A stretch of DNA of 64,000 nt from Tubulanus polymorphus (taxonomy: Eukaryota > Nemertea > Palaeonemertea > Tubulaniformes > Tubulanidae). The notes under the pieces were generated by a model. That model searched no databases and was not told the DNA's origin. It was given only the letters and a program-made list of their open reading frames with translations. The stretch is from contig NC_134036.1 in the NCBI RefSeq assembly GCF_964204645.1, forward strand, positions 11,208,704-11,272,703. Direction: 5' to 3'. This document shows, one piece after another, positions 20,508 through 29,217 of this stretch. The stretch's first letter is position 1. Each line of letters begins with the position of its first letter. A program made the position numbers and the translations under genes.

Positions 20508-21812
20508 TTAAAATTTAAAATATAATATTCCTCCGATTACAATTCCTATACAAGTTATAGCTAATTTAGTATTTTCATGGGATTTATTATCATCATTTAG
20601 TTTAATTATATCATGTTGAATATTATCAGTTTTTATATCTTCTGATGTATTGTAATCTTTTATTTTAGAATCATTATTTAATTTAATATTATTAGTTTTA
20701 GTTTCAGTTGATTGAATATGTTTTTTATTTTTTTCACCTTCCATTAATTTTGGAGCAGTAATAATCTTTTTATTTATATCATTTAACCCAAATGAATTAT
20801 TTATTGTTGCAGTTTTAATTAAATTATTATAACCAATTATATTTCCCATCTTTAATACTAAATCATTAGAAATAATTAATAGATTAGGGCCTATACAATA
20901 ATTTAGTCTTACATGAGATTTATCTAAATAATTTTGATATCTTATAATGTTTTCTGGAATCGATCTATTTTTATCATTATGAATTGAATCTTCAAATAAA
21001 ACTTTAAACTGTTTCTGCGCATCGAATGAAGTGTTATCATTTCCAATTATTGGGGATCTTGTTTCAACTTGAGCGCCTAAAATACATATCAAATAAATTC
21101 TAATAGATTGATTTATTCTTTGTATACCTGATTTTGTAAAACCTTCACCATTTTCTAAAATGAAATTAACCCAACCATTATTATTATCAATTTTATAATT
21201 ATGATAAGCTGAAATTCTATGCATATAATCAATTCTTTTTATTTCATACTCTTCAACACCTTGCAATTTACCATGCGCTCTAAAATCGGAATTAATATTT
21301 ATATTAAATTCATTACATATTTTATAAAACTTGGATATATTAATATTATTATCCAATTCTTTAAAATATTTAGACCCGGGTAAAGGACATTCTAATTCAT
21401 TTAATATTATTCTGATTTGAAAATATGTGTGAAATCTAAATATTGTGTGAATTAATTTTAAATCAGAATACTTCAAATTTTTATCTAAGTTATTTAAATG
21501 ATCATTCCAACTAATTCCACATCCTGTTGTTGCACAATAAACAGCAAAATTTAATTGATTCTGCCAATATTTCATATTAGATTTTACTTTATATATATGA
21601 TATTCATCTCGAGTAAAAGTAACTTCATATGTATTAGATATATTTTCCATTTTAGAAATAAAAAACTGTGATTCATTAACATAAATTTCTAAATTAGTTA
21701 ATGAATTTAAAACTATATTTTTTTATGTAATATTTTTCTTAAAATCTATTGCTGGAATATTATATTTAATTGATTTATTATATCGGAAAGCTTTTGGAAA
21801 ACTATCTACCAT
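20508..21812 (-). pseudogene. conserved Polinton protein with WQNQLNFAV motif and C-terminal membrane anchor, interrupted by one in-frame TAA
   Basis: The frame starts at an ATG at 21812 in tatataaATGG, meets TAA at 21723-21725 after 29 codons, and continues in frame through the ATG at 21650 to the stop at 20508 (about 434 codons). The 380-residue open part begins with a strand-rich head, then YWQNQLNFAVYCATTGCGIS (about 28-47), a motif I have seen recurrently in uncharacterised Polinton-encoded proteins. An Asn/Lys/Ile-rich linker follows, and a final hydrophobic segment (CIGIVIGGILYF) ends near residue 380. If the internal ATG at 21650 is used, a shortened protein could still be made. The function is unknown; the position between structural genes suggests a virion or assembly protein. 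Confidence 0.75.
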
Positions 21813-21828
21813 TTATATAATTAAAAAA

Positions 21829-22172
21829 TTAATAATTTATTAATTCTTTTAATAATTTATCTTGTTCTTCAACTGTTATATGACCATTTAAACTTATTAT
21901 ATAATCTAAACACTTGAACTTAATCCTAATACGCCAATTGATATAGCTAAAGGTGTTAATGGACTGAATATTGCTAGAAATGTTATTACAGAACTAATTG
22001 TAACCGAACCACTTATAATCAAATAATATATAATTTTACTTTTTAAATATTTTTTCTTTTTTATCTTTAAGTCACTTTCAAATTCTAATATTTGTTTTTC
22101 TAAATATGTTTTTAATTTAGTTTTATTTATATCATGAGGAATAATATCAATACTATCAACTTTATCTTCCAT
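21829..22172 (-). pseudogene. small two-helix membrane protein, probable frameshift near its C terminus
   Basis: The open frame at 21906-22172 encodes 88 residues: a charged N-terminal half (Lys/Glu-rich, coiled-coil-like, KIKKKKYLKS) and two adjacent membrane helices (IIYYLIISGSVTISSVITFLAIF; LTPLAISIGVLGLSSS). Just at its stop a different frame becomes coding-like, reading SLNGHITVEEQDKLLKEL to a TAA at 21829-21831. That suggests an original longer gene frameshifted around 21906-21925. The start is in ctaaataaATGG with a T5 run (aaaaatt on the + strand, 22184-22190) upstream. Confidence 0.6.
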
Positions 22173-22191
22173 TTATTTAGAATAAAAATTA

Positions 22192-22614
22192 CTAATTAGT
22201 AAATTTATAAGCAACAAATATAACAATAACTGTTCCACCTAAAATCCATTATATTTCATATTTCTGTTGTTCTTTACTTGGGGTATAATAATCTGATAAT
22301 TTAGGTTTGTATAGATGTAATTTTTCTTTATTGGTTACTGTGTTATATAAACTCATTGCATCATCAACTGATTGAAAATCTCTATGTGAAATCTTCTGAT
22401 CATATAATTCTTTATTGATGTAATCCATATAGTTTTGTCTCTTTTCTCTATATTCTTCTGCAGCTTTATTGTATTTCTCTAACGCTAAATTATGTCTTCT
22501 TTGTTCTCCTAATGAACTATTTTTATCAATATGTTTAAATAAATAACCACCACCAGTAAATGCTAAAGCGTTAACAATTGCCGATCCTATAATAGTTATA
22601 ATTGCAGAAGCCAT
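22192..22614 (-). pseudogene. small membrane protein with two hydrophobic ends, interrupted by one in-frame TAA
   Basis: The open part (22249-22614) is 121 residues: an N-terminal hydrophobic helix (ASAIITIIGSAIVNALAFTGGGYLF) and a charged helical middle (EKYNKAAEEYREKRQNYMDY). After TAA at 22249-22251 the same frame continues for 18 more codons that encode a second membrane helix (GGTVIVIFVAYKF), ending at TAG 22192-22194. A complete hydrophobic helix directly behind the stop indicates the original gene was longer. The start is in gctaaataaATGG with a T7 run 10 nt upstream. Confidence 0.65.
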
Positions 22615-22641
22615 TTATTTAGCAAAAAAATTACACACTTC

Positions 22642-22863
22642 TTATATGGGAGGAATATATTTTTGTTTTTCCAAGTAATCAATAGTTAAATTAGATAAAG
22701 TAACTGCTAATGTTAACTTTAAAATATCATTTATATCAAATCTATCAACATTAACACTTCCCATTTTGAATACTTTTTTTAATACCATTGAATAACCAAC
22801 AGTTCCAACTGATAGTAATGCGCCATTATATAATCCAGTTATTATCCACTTATTATCACTCAT
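22642..22863 (-). CDS. small conserved Polinton membrane-associated protein (73 aa)
   Basis: An intact 73-residue frame with WIITGLYNGALLSVGTVGYS (residues 6-25), which is weakly hydrophobic and Gly-rich, then VNVDRFDINDILKLTLAVTLSN and a KYIPPI end. Short proteins of this look are common next to Polinton capsid genes, but no function is known to me. It starts in gataaataaATGAG, directly after the stop of the upstream 118-aa gene (the TAA of that gene is part of TAAATG), with a T7 run at 22873-22881 inside that gene's last codons. Confidence 0.7.
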   Translation of the reverse strand: MSDNKWIITGLYNGALLSVGTVGYSMVLKKVFKMGSVNVDRFDINDILKLTLAVTLSNLTIDYLEKQKYIPPI

Positions 22864-23220
22864 TTATTTATCAAAAAAATTACTATCATCAAAATATTTA
22901 GTTAACTTAGTGATTATTAATTCAACATTTATTTTATTACTAGTTTCATTTGTATATATTTCAATTAGTATTTTTTTAATATCATCGATGATAAAATCTT
23001 CATCTAATTCATAAAATCTTAAAGATTCTCTAATTAAATTAGTAATCTTTTCTACATTTAAAGTTTCTTTATCTATTGTTGTTTCATACTCAAATGTTGT
23101 TTCATTAGAAAATGTGATATTTTTAATATGTGTTATTACATCATTCATGTTAAATTTCATTTCTTTCTCACGTTTAAAATCAAATCCAAAACATATACTC
23201 GGTCCAACAGTTATATTCAT
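22864..23220 (-). CDS. Polinton accessory protein (118 aa), unknown
   Basis: An intact frame rich in Glu, Asp, Thr and Ile with alternating strand/helix character (MNDVITHIKNITFSNETTFEY; FIIDDIKKILIEIYTNE). There is no membrane segment or metal-binding motif. Its last residues, Phe-Phe-Asp-Lys-stop, double as the T-run/TAAATG promoter of the next gene, which shows the regulatory motif constraining coding sequence. The start is in cctatataaATG. Confidence 0.65.
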   Translation of the reverse strand: MNITVGPSICFGFDFKREKEMKFNMNDVITHIKNITFSNETTFEYETTIDKETLNVEKITNLIRESLRFYELDEDFIIDDIKKILIEIYTNETSNKINVELIITKLTKYFDDSNFFDK

Positions 23221-23236
23221 TTATATAGGTGAAAAA

Positions 23237-23992
23237 TTACTCTTTACATCTTATAACTAATTCATAAATTACAGGAAAGTTATTCAAATCAATTAAATAT
23301 CCATTGTGATTTCTTATTTCTAACTTAAAATTATTAAATTTTGGAATACAAGGTTTGAAATCACATTCTGTTAAATTATAATTTATTTGAGTTCCAAATT
23401 GTTTAACATTTTTTAGCGGTAAAATATTTAGTATACTAGAACTACAAATTGTTTCTTTAGTTGCTTCGAAAGTTTTTGTAGGCTCGATTAAATTGCAATA
23501 AATATAAATGTGTGTAAAAGGTATTATATTTGAGCTGCCTTCTGCGTTTCCAGTAACTGTAAGAGGTTTAATTTCTAACATTTTAGCCAGTGGTTTGTTT
23601 ACCATAAATTTATGTTGTTCATTAGAAATCTTTATTCTTATTTTATTAGTACTATCAATTTTATTAAATTTAATTTCAAATACAGAAGTACCCCCGATTT
23701 TCAACCGAGCTCTTCTATTAATTTCCTGCGCTAATGATTCTAAATTATATAATCCTGGTTTTAAAAATATATGAAACCATTTATCTTTATTTCTCATATA
23801 AATCATAAACCCTCTATGTTCAAAAGTTTTATCCGATATATTATAAAAAGAATTACATAAACTTATATTTACTAATTTTAAATCTACACAATTCTTAAAT
23901 TCTCTATCTAATTGTACTAATAAATTATGAGATTTATAATTTGTAAGTTTTCTAGAATCTACAAATATTCTGTATTCTTTTAATTCTACCAT
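23237..23992 (-). CDS. mCP: Polinton minor capsid (penton-type, single jelly-roll) candidate
   Basis: A 251-residue, intact, beta-rich protein. The first half holds YRIFVDSR and VDLKLVNISL strands, then FMIYMRNKDKWFHIFLKPGLY. The second half ends with FTHIYIYCNLIEPT, FNNFKLEIRNHNGYLIDL and a final VIYELVIRCK strand. The closing pattern, in which a strand pair wraps around an NHNGYLIDLNNFPVI turn, is a recurring signature in Polinton penton-like proteins. Known role: pentamers at icosahedral vertices. Its neighbours are capsid-block genes. The assignment rests on pattern and context. Confidence 0.7.
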   Translation of the reverse strand: MVELKEYRIFVDSRKLTNYKSHNLLVQLDREFKNCVDLKLVNISLCNSFYNISDKTFEHRGFMIYMRNKDKWFHIFLKPGLYNLESLAQEINRRARLKIGGTSVFEIKFNKIDSTNKIRIKISNEQHKFMVNKPLAKMLEIKPLTVTGNAEGSSNIIPFTHIYIYCNLIEPTKTFEATKETICSSSILNILPLKNVKQFGTQINYNLTECDFKPCIPKFNNFKLEIRNHNGYLIDLNNFPVIYELVIRCKE

Positions 23993-24009
23993 TTATTTTA
24001 CATATTTTC

Positions 24010-24351
24010 TTATTCGAAATCTATTTCATGGTGCCCTTTTTCATTCTTACCTTTGTATACAAAATAGAAATCTCCAGAACATAATTCTTCTAGATCTTCA
24101 CTTGATAATCTATGAAATCTATCTGGTAAATAAGTTCTGAATTTATATTTATTTCCTTTTAATCCTTCATATTCTAAATGAATTACTAATTTATCTCCAT
24201 ATTTATTAGTAATTGTTTCAATGTTATTAATTAAATATTTCTTGTGAATTGTTAACTCAGTTAGTTTTTTAAATTTATAATCTACAGATTTGACGCTTGA
24301 AGTATCTTTAATTCTATCTAAGAATTCACTGTGTACTTGTTTACTCTCCAT
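24010..24351 (-). CDS. Polinton protein of 113 aa, possible OB-fold/ssDNA-binding
   Basis: An intact frame with a helical lead (HSEFLDRIKDTSS) followed by strands: ELTIHKKYLINNIETITNKYGDKLVIHLEY, YKFRTYLPDRFHRLS and DFYFVYKGKNEKGHHEIDF. The sequence KKYLI..I..ITNKYGDKLVIHLEY resembles short nucleic-acid-binding beta-barrel proteins found near viral polymerases, and this gene lies directly next to pPolB. The ssDNA-binding idea is only inference. The start is in gtataataaATGG. Confidence 0.65.
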   Translation of the reverse strand: MESKQVHSEFLDRIKDTSSVKSVDYKFKKLTELTIHKKYLINNIETITNKYGDKLVIHLEYEGLKGNKYKFRTYLPDRFHRLSSEDLEELCSGDFYFVYKGKNEKGHHEIDFE

Positions 24352-24379
24352 TTATTATACAAATTTTTATTGAAATTGA

Positions 24380-27300
24380 TTAACACGCTAGAATCCTTTT
24401 CATAATCTCATTTTCTTTTGTTTCTTCTCTTTTGAATTTTATATATTCATCTAAATTGCAACCATAGGCGACTGTGTGGATTCCATCACCTAAAATATAT
24501 CTTTTATCATCAAATGGGTTTAGACTTATCTTCTCTATCTCTTCAATATACATTTCATGATCTTCAGATCTTAAACATTTCATGTTATGTTTTCTAACTT
24601 CTTCATTAAATATACAATTGATGTAATCTTTGAAATGAATATTCTTTTCAACAACGCTTTTGGTTATTCCTTTTAACTTTTTAGCTTCATGTTCTTTAGT
24701 TTTATATGAATACATTTTAGATCTAATACCTATGAACTCTATCATTTCTTCACCACCTAATTCATCCTTAAACTTCCCAGGAACTTTTTTATTATCATTG
24801 GTAAACAATTCATGATTTTTTGGATAATTACTGAAATCAAAATGATGTTTTAATGTTTTTAAATCATCAGTTATGTTATCAGTTTTTATCTTTAATATGT
24901 AACTGTCAGTATCAAAATATAATATTTCTATGTGTTTTTCTCCAAAATGGGGTTGTAATATGTTATAGTAAAATTTATACATTAATAACTTTGATAATTC
25001 TAAAACTGATGCACCAACATAGATTGGTTTATTGAATTTCATACTTGTTCTTCTCATTTTAACTGCTGCTAAATTTTCATCAAATATTCTGTTACCTATG
25101 AATTTCGGATACGATTGTAAATGTCTAATTCTTTTACCATTACTGACTAACTCAATATCACTTCTATTTCTTATGTTTTCACATGTTTTTCCATAAAACG
25201 CATTATTCATTAACTTGAAGAAATCTTTTTCGAAATCGGTTTTAGCTTCAGTTCTCTGTGTAGTATTAAAATCTATATATTTTTCTAACCACTTAGATTG
25301 ATTAAATGAAATATATCTATGTACTTTTTTTAGAATCATTCCTTGATTCAAATAAAACTTCAACATTCTATAATGCACAACGTAATTATATTTATCTTCT
25401 TGAGTTACCATTAACTTTTCAGTATGAATATGATTATCAGGTTTAATTCTTTTTTGATAATTTGATAATTCTTCATGTTTAACAGTTTTATGTTCGGGAC
25501 AATATGCTAGATTTCTAGATTTGAATTTAATATTTTCAGGGTATTCTAAATCTACAACAAAGAAGTAACCAGTATCTGAATCATCTGCAATATCTAGAAT
25601 TCTTTTCTTCCAATCAAATTTATCAATTTGTAAAACTTCAGTTATTTCAAACATCCCATAAGGTTGTGGTTCCATCATTACCCAACCATAAAGATTATTT
25701 GCATCTATGTATAATGATTTATATCCAGGATTATCATTTACATTGAAATATCTATCACCCAATACACCTGAAACACCTCCTCTTATAGATTTTTCAAATA
25801 ATAGTAATTGATCTATATTTGTTAACAAATCCATTTTTATATCTGTAAATTTTAATCCACAATCCCATGTTAATCCTGGTGATGAATAACAATGACAAGG
25901 ATCAATATTGAAATATTTTAGGTTTACATCTCTAAACCTTTCGAATATATCGGTTAATAATAATACATCTGATTTTAAATATAAATCTACTAATTGCCCG
26001 TGATTTTCTATTTTGAAATGATTCCAAATATTCAATGTTCTATTATAGACTTCATCTTTAACATATTCATTTTTTAATTCATCATAGAATTGTTCTTTCA
26101 ATAATTCAGTTATTTTAAAATCATTATGATTTTTATAGAAAGAATATGGAATCGCTCCTTTAAATCTCATTAATTGAAAATCATCATTATTTGGGTAGTG
26201 TTGTTTTAATATCTTTAATTCATCATCAACTAATGATTTTGATAAGTTATCTAATGAACTATTTAAAAATCTATATGAATCTATAAATCTTAGACACCCA
26301 AATTGGAATGATATATAATTCTCAGATGTTTTAGCTAACATTCTAAATTTATAAGTTGGTATTTTATCTTTTGATCTATTTGAATTTAATATTTCTATTT
26401 CATTATTGATTTCTTCTATTTTATAACATAGCTGTTTGATAAATAAATGTGCATCATATCCTGATAGATTATGAAATATAACTGGTACAAAGTTAATTTT
26501 CTTAGCTTGTAAGTTACAATTCTCATGTGCAGCGCCTCTAAACTTTCTATTCAAATGATCATGGTCTCTTACCTTTTTATCAGATGAATAGAATACTTGA
26601 TTACAATAATAACATTTATCTGCAAACTCAAATTCTTCTTTATCTTCTTCTGTCATAATTATTTCTTTATTTTCATTTAACTTTTCATTAAATTTTATTT
26701 CATATTCAATTAATAAGTCACAAAAATGATTAATAACATTTTCATTTCTATAATTATAATATTCACTTTCAATTAGTTCTGGATAATCAGATTTAATATA
26801 TAACCCGAAAGCTGCAGCTGATTGATGAATCTTTTTAATAGTATTTGTTTTTGGTGGTTCATCTGAATAATCACTTTCATTAGAATTTAATTTCTTTCTT
26901 TTATAATATATATCTTTTCTATCTTTATCTGTTAATTCTTTATTTAATGATTCAAAATCTCCATATATTACAAATGGTACTTTATTTTTGTAATGATATT
27001 TTTTGAATTCTAATATTTTATCTTTTTCATTTGGTAAAACTAATTTACAATAATCATGATTATCACATAGTTGTTTATGATTTAATAATGTACTTTCATT
27101 ACTGAATCTATGTAAACATTTTCTACATAGATATATTTTATGGTGATCATTTTCTGATTTGAAAAATAAATCGATTTGTTTAATCCACATGTAATGATTT
27201 TCATAATATAGTATATCTATAACATTATTTGAATCATAATCTTTTGATAGGTATAAAGGTTCTAATGTATAATGTTTTATGTTGTTACCTTTTGTATTTG

Positions 27301-28411
27301 GTAATTTGATTAAATCAAATACATTTATCTTTAAATTATTATCTCTTTCTATTTTTGGAATATTTTTAATTCTAACAGGATACTTATCTATCTTATAATT
27401 ATTTTCAAAGTGTTTATAATGAGTTAATCTAAAACTATGTTGTTTATAATCTTCAACTGGGTGTAAACAACTTATTATAGCCCATATAAAACATTTTTTA
27501 TCAAAATTTTGTATATTTATTACTGCTTTTGTTGTAAATGGTAATTTAATATAACTTGTTCCATTTATACTATCATCTTTATAATATGATAAATTATTTT
27601 CATCAATTGGTTTTGATTTAGTTAACTTATTATATTTTGTGTTATAAACATGTAAAGTTATAAATATTATCTCATCAAATATTAAACCAGATCCTTCAAA
27701 ATATTTCTCTTCTATTTTAGTTTTTACTTCATTATAACATTTATTTAATTTATCATCTATATGTTGTTTAGATATAATATGTTGTGAATGAGAATTTATA
27801 TTATATATTGGTTTATCTTCAGATTTTATAAACTTTACTTTAACTGATATACTAATTTTAGGATATTCAACATCTGTAATTATTTTTATTATTTCTTTCA
27901 TATTTTCTAAATGTTTTTTATTTTCTTCTAATGTTTTTCCTTTATGAAATTTAAACTCGATAGCTGCTGGACCAATATCACTTTTAAATGCTTCGGTTAT
28001 TTCTATATCTTTTTTATTATCTAATGAATTAATATAATTTCTTACATCTTCCATGTATGGTCTTTTATTGTTTAATTTATTTTTTATTCTTTTAATTGTC
28101 TTCTGTTTCTTATCGTTATCATTATCAAAATAATCTTCACCTAAAATATCATTATTCTTATTTCTAATATGACTTATAGATTTTAAATGTTCTTTATAAT
28201 ATCTTTTATCACTGAATGATTGATTACATGTATCACATTTGTATGTTTCTTTTTCATTCTTTAATTCTTCTAATTTAGTTTCTAATATATTATCTTTATA
28301 TTCTAGTTTCAATTTATTCTCTAAATGTGTTATAGTTTTATTGTGTCTTGCTTTTTGGGATTTATCTATATTGATATTACATGTTGGGCAGTAGTACTTA
28401 TTTGCTTCCAT
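24380..28411 (-). CDS. pPolB: protein-primed-type family B DNA polymerase with zinc fingers and EndoVII-like insert
   Basis: A 1343-residue intact frame. C2H2-like fingers lie at about 7-28 and 58-80, with another Cys/His cluster at about 425-450. The 3'-5' exonuclease motifs are YGDFESL (about 479), NLSGYDAH (about 649) and YLKSDVLLLTD (about 809). An endonuclease-VII-like module with CYYCNQVF, RDHDHLNRKFRG and ENCN sits at about 599-632. Polymerase motifs are A, LYIDANNLYG (about 900); B, NNAFYGKTCEN (about 1065); and C, LYFDTDSYIL (about 1162). The enzyme replicates the element from its ends, probably with a terminal-protein primer. The first 38 codons lie inside the right TIR, so the gene start is duplicated at 11216. 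Transcription begins just inside the TIR. Confidence 0.96.
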   Translation of the reverse strand: MEANKYYCPTCNINIDKSQKARHNKTITHLENKLKLEYKDNILETKLEELKNEKETYKCDTCNQSFSDKRYYKEHLKSISHIRNKNNDILGEDYFDNDNDKKQKTIKRIKNKLNNKRPYMEDVRNYINSLDNKKDIEITEAFKSDIGPAAIEFKFHKGKTLEENKKHLENMKEIIKIITDVEYPKISISVKVKFIKSEDKPIYNINSHSQHIISKQHIDDKLNKCYNEVKTKIEEKYFEGSGLIFDEIIFITLHVYNTKYNKLTKSKPIDENNLSYYKDDSINGTSYIKLPFTTKAVINIQNFDKKCFIWAIISCLHPVEDYKQHSFRLTHYKHFENNYKIDKYPVRIKNIPKIERDNNLKINVFDLIKLPNTKGNNIKHYTLEPLYLSKDYDSNNVIDILYYENHYMWIKQIDLFFKSENDHHKIYLCRKCLHRFSNESTLLNHKQLCDNHDYCKLVLPNEKDKILEFKKYHYKNKVPFVIYGDFESLNKELTDKDRKDIYYKRKKLNSNESDYSDEPPKTNTIKKIHQSAAAFGLYIKSDYPELIESEYYNYRNENVINHFCDLLIEYEIKFNEKLNENKEIIMTEEDKEEFEFADKCYYCNQVFYSSDKKVRDHDHLNRKFRGAAHENCNLQAKKINFVPVIFHNLSGYDAHLFIKQLCYKIEEINNEIEILNSNRSKDKIPTYKFRMLAKTSENYISFQFGCLRFIDSYRFLNSSLDNLSKSLVDDELKILKQHYPNNDDFQLMRFKGAIPYSFYKNHNDFKITELLKEQFYDELKNEYVKDEVYNRTLNIWNHFKIENHGQLVDLYLKSDVLLLTDIFERFRDVNLKYFNIDPCHCYSSPGLTWDCGLKFTDIKMDLLTNIDQLLLFEKSIRGGVSGVLGDRYFNVNDNPGYKSLYIDANNLYGWVMMEPQPYGMFEITEVLQIDKFDWKKRILDIADDSDTGYFFVVDLEYPENIKFKSRNLAYCPEHKTVKHEELSNYQKRIKPDNHIHTEKLMVTQEDKYNYVVHYRMLKFYLNQGMILKKVHRYISFNQSKWLEKYIDFNTTQRTEAKTDFEKDFFKLMNNAFYGKTCENIRNRSDIELVSNGKRIRHLQSYPKFIGNRIFDENLAAVKMRRTSMKFNKPIYVGASVLELSKLLMYKFYYNILQPHFGEKHIEILYFDTDSYILKIKTDNITDDLKTLKHHFDFSNYPKNHELFTNDNKKVPGKFKDELGGEEMIEFIGIRSKMYSYKTKEHEAKKLKGITKSVVEKNIHFKDYINCIFNEEVRKHNMKCLRSEDHEMYIEEIEKISLNPFDDKRYILGDGIHTVAYGCNLDEYIKFKREETKENEIMKRILAC

Positions 28412-28761
28412 TTTAATACTATATTTTTTATTAAAAGTGATTTTAGAAGTTCAATGATTTAAATGTTATTCATATATATATGAATATTTTAAGAGTAATA
28501 GGGATAATGGGCTTTCAAGCTAAAGGTTGAACGGGCGGGTGAGTAAAAAAATGAAAAACATAAAAATAATAACAATTTCTACTTGAATTAGGAGTGAAAC
28601 TCATAAAATGAAAAATAAATTCGAGCGTGTGAGAATTTATTTTTCATTTTTATGAGTTTCGCGAGTAATTCAAGTAGAAATTGTTATTATTTTTATGTTT
28701 TTCATTTTTTACGAGCTCGACCGTTCGACCTTTGGCTTGAAAGCCCATTATCCCTATTACT
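28298..28761. repeat. right terminal inverted repeat of the Polinton
   Basis: 464 bp, the inverted counterpart of 10825-11329 without the 41-bp extra segment. It ends with CCCTATTACT directly before the AATATT duplication. The inner part contains the first 38 codons and the leader of pPolB. Confidence 0.94.
28494..28761. repeat. terminal palindrome of the right TIR, loop in opposite phase
   Basis: A 268-bp imperfect palindrome equivalent to 10825-11131. The centre (aggagtgaaactcataaaat ... tgagtttcgcgagtaattc) reads in the same direction on the + strand as in the left TIR, although the outer and inner arms are inverted as expected. The central loop is therefore inverted relative to the terminus. 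Confidence 0.9.
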
Positions 28762-28767
28762 AATATT
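28762..28767. repeat. target-site duplication (right) of the Polinton
   Basis: AATATT immediately after the right TIR tip, identical to 10819-10824. It is part of the gaaatatt(t/g)aca word present in every unit of the surrounding minisatellite. Confidence 0.92.
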
Positions 28768-29190
28768 TACAAGTCTCAACCCTCCCGAGTATATTGATTC
28801 TCAACTCAGTGAAATATTGACAGTTCTAATGACACCGAGTTCCCTGGCTGTCAAATCAGTGAAATATTTACAACAGTCTCAACTCTCCCGAGTATATTGA
28901 TTCTCAACTGAGTGAAATATTGACAGTTCAAATGCTACCAAGTTCCCTGACTGTCAACTCCGTGAAATATTGACAGTTCTAATGACACCGAGTTCCCTGG
29001 CTGTCAAATCAGTGAAATATTTACAACAGTCTCAACTCTCCCGAGTATATTGATTCTCAACTGAGTGAAATATTGACAGTTCAAATGCTACCAAGTTCCC
29101 TGACTGTCAACTCCGTGAAATATTTACAGTCCAAATGTGCTCAAGTTCTTTAATTCTCAATGAAATATTTACAGCAGTCCTTATGATACT
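28768..29190. repeat. ~60-bp minisatellite, right part
   Basis: Continuation of the array interrupted by the Polinton, with units such as gagttccctggctgtcaaatcagtgaaatattta. A higher-order repeat of about 178 bp (two or three units) is visible between 28811 and 29120. Confidence 0.9.
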
Positions 29191-29217
29191 CAATAAGGCG
29201 GAGTTTACGAATATTTT

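Larger units (their letters stand above)
10825..28761. mobile_element. complete Polinton/Maverick (polintovirus-like) element
   Basis: A 17,937-bp element bounded by inverted AGTAATAGGG...CCCTATTACT tips and 6-bp AATATT duplications. It encodes the Polinton core set: pPolB (24380-28411, -), integrase (14863-15951, +), packaging ATPase (15944-16555, +), major capsid candidate (17628-18875, -) and minor capsid candidate (23237-23992, -). It also carries an HNH nuclease and small membrane proteins. Base composition is far more AT-rich than the flanks. Known biology: these elements replicate by protein-primed synthesis, integrate with a retroviral-type integrase and may form virions. Four accessory genes carry in-frame stops, so this copy has begun to decay. 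Its precise ends and perfect duplications nevertheless suggest a fairly recent insertion. Confidence 0.97.

Noticed and set aside
16690-22614. Alternative genetic code with TAA as sense in the Polinton
   Set aside because: TAA is also the natural terminator of several intact genes here (integrase, ATPase, polymerase), so a general reassignment does not fit; decay or local readthrough remain.
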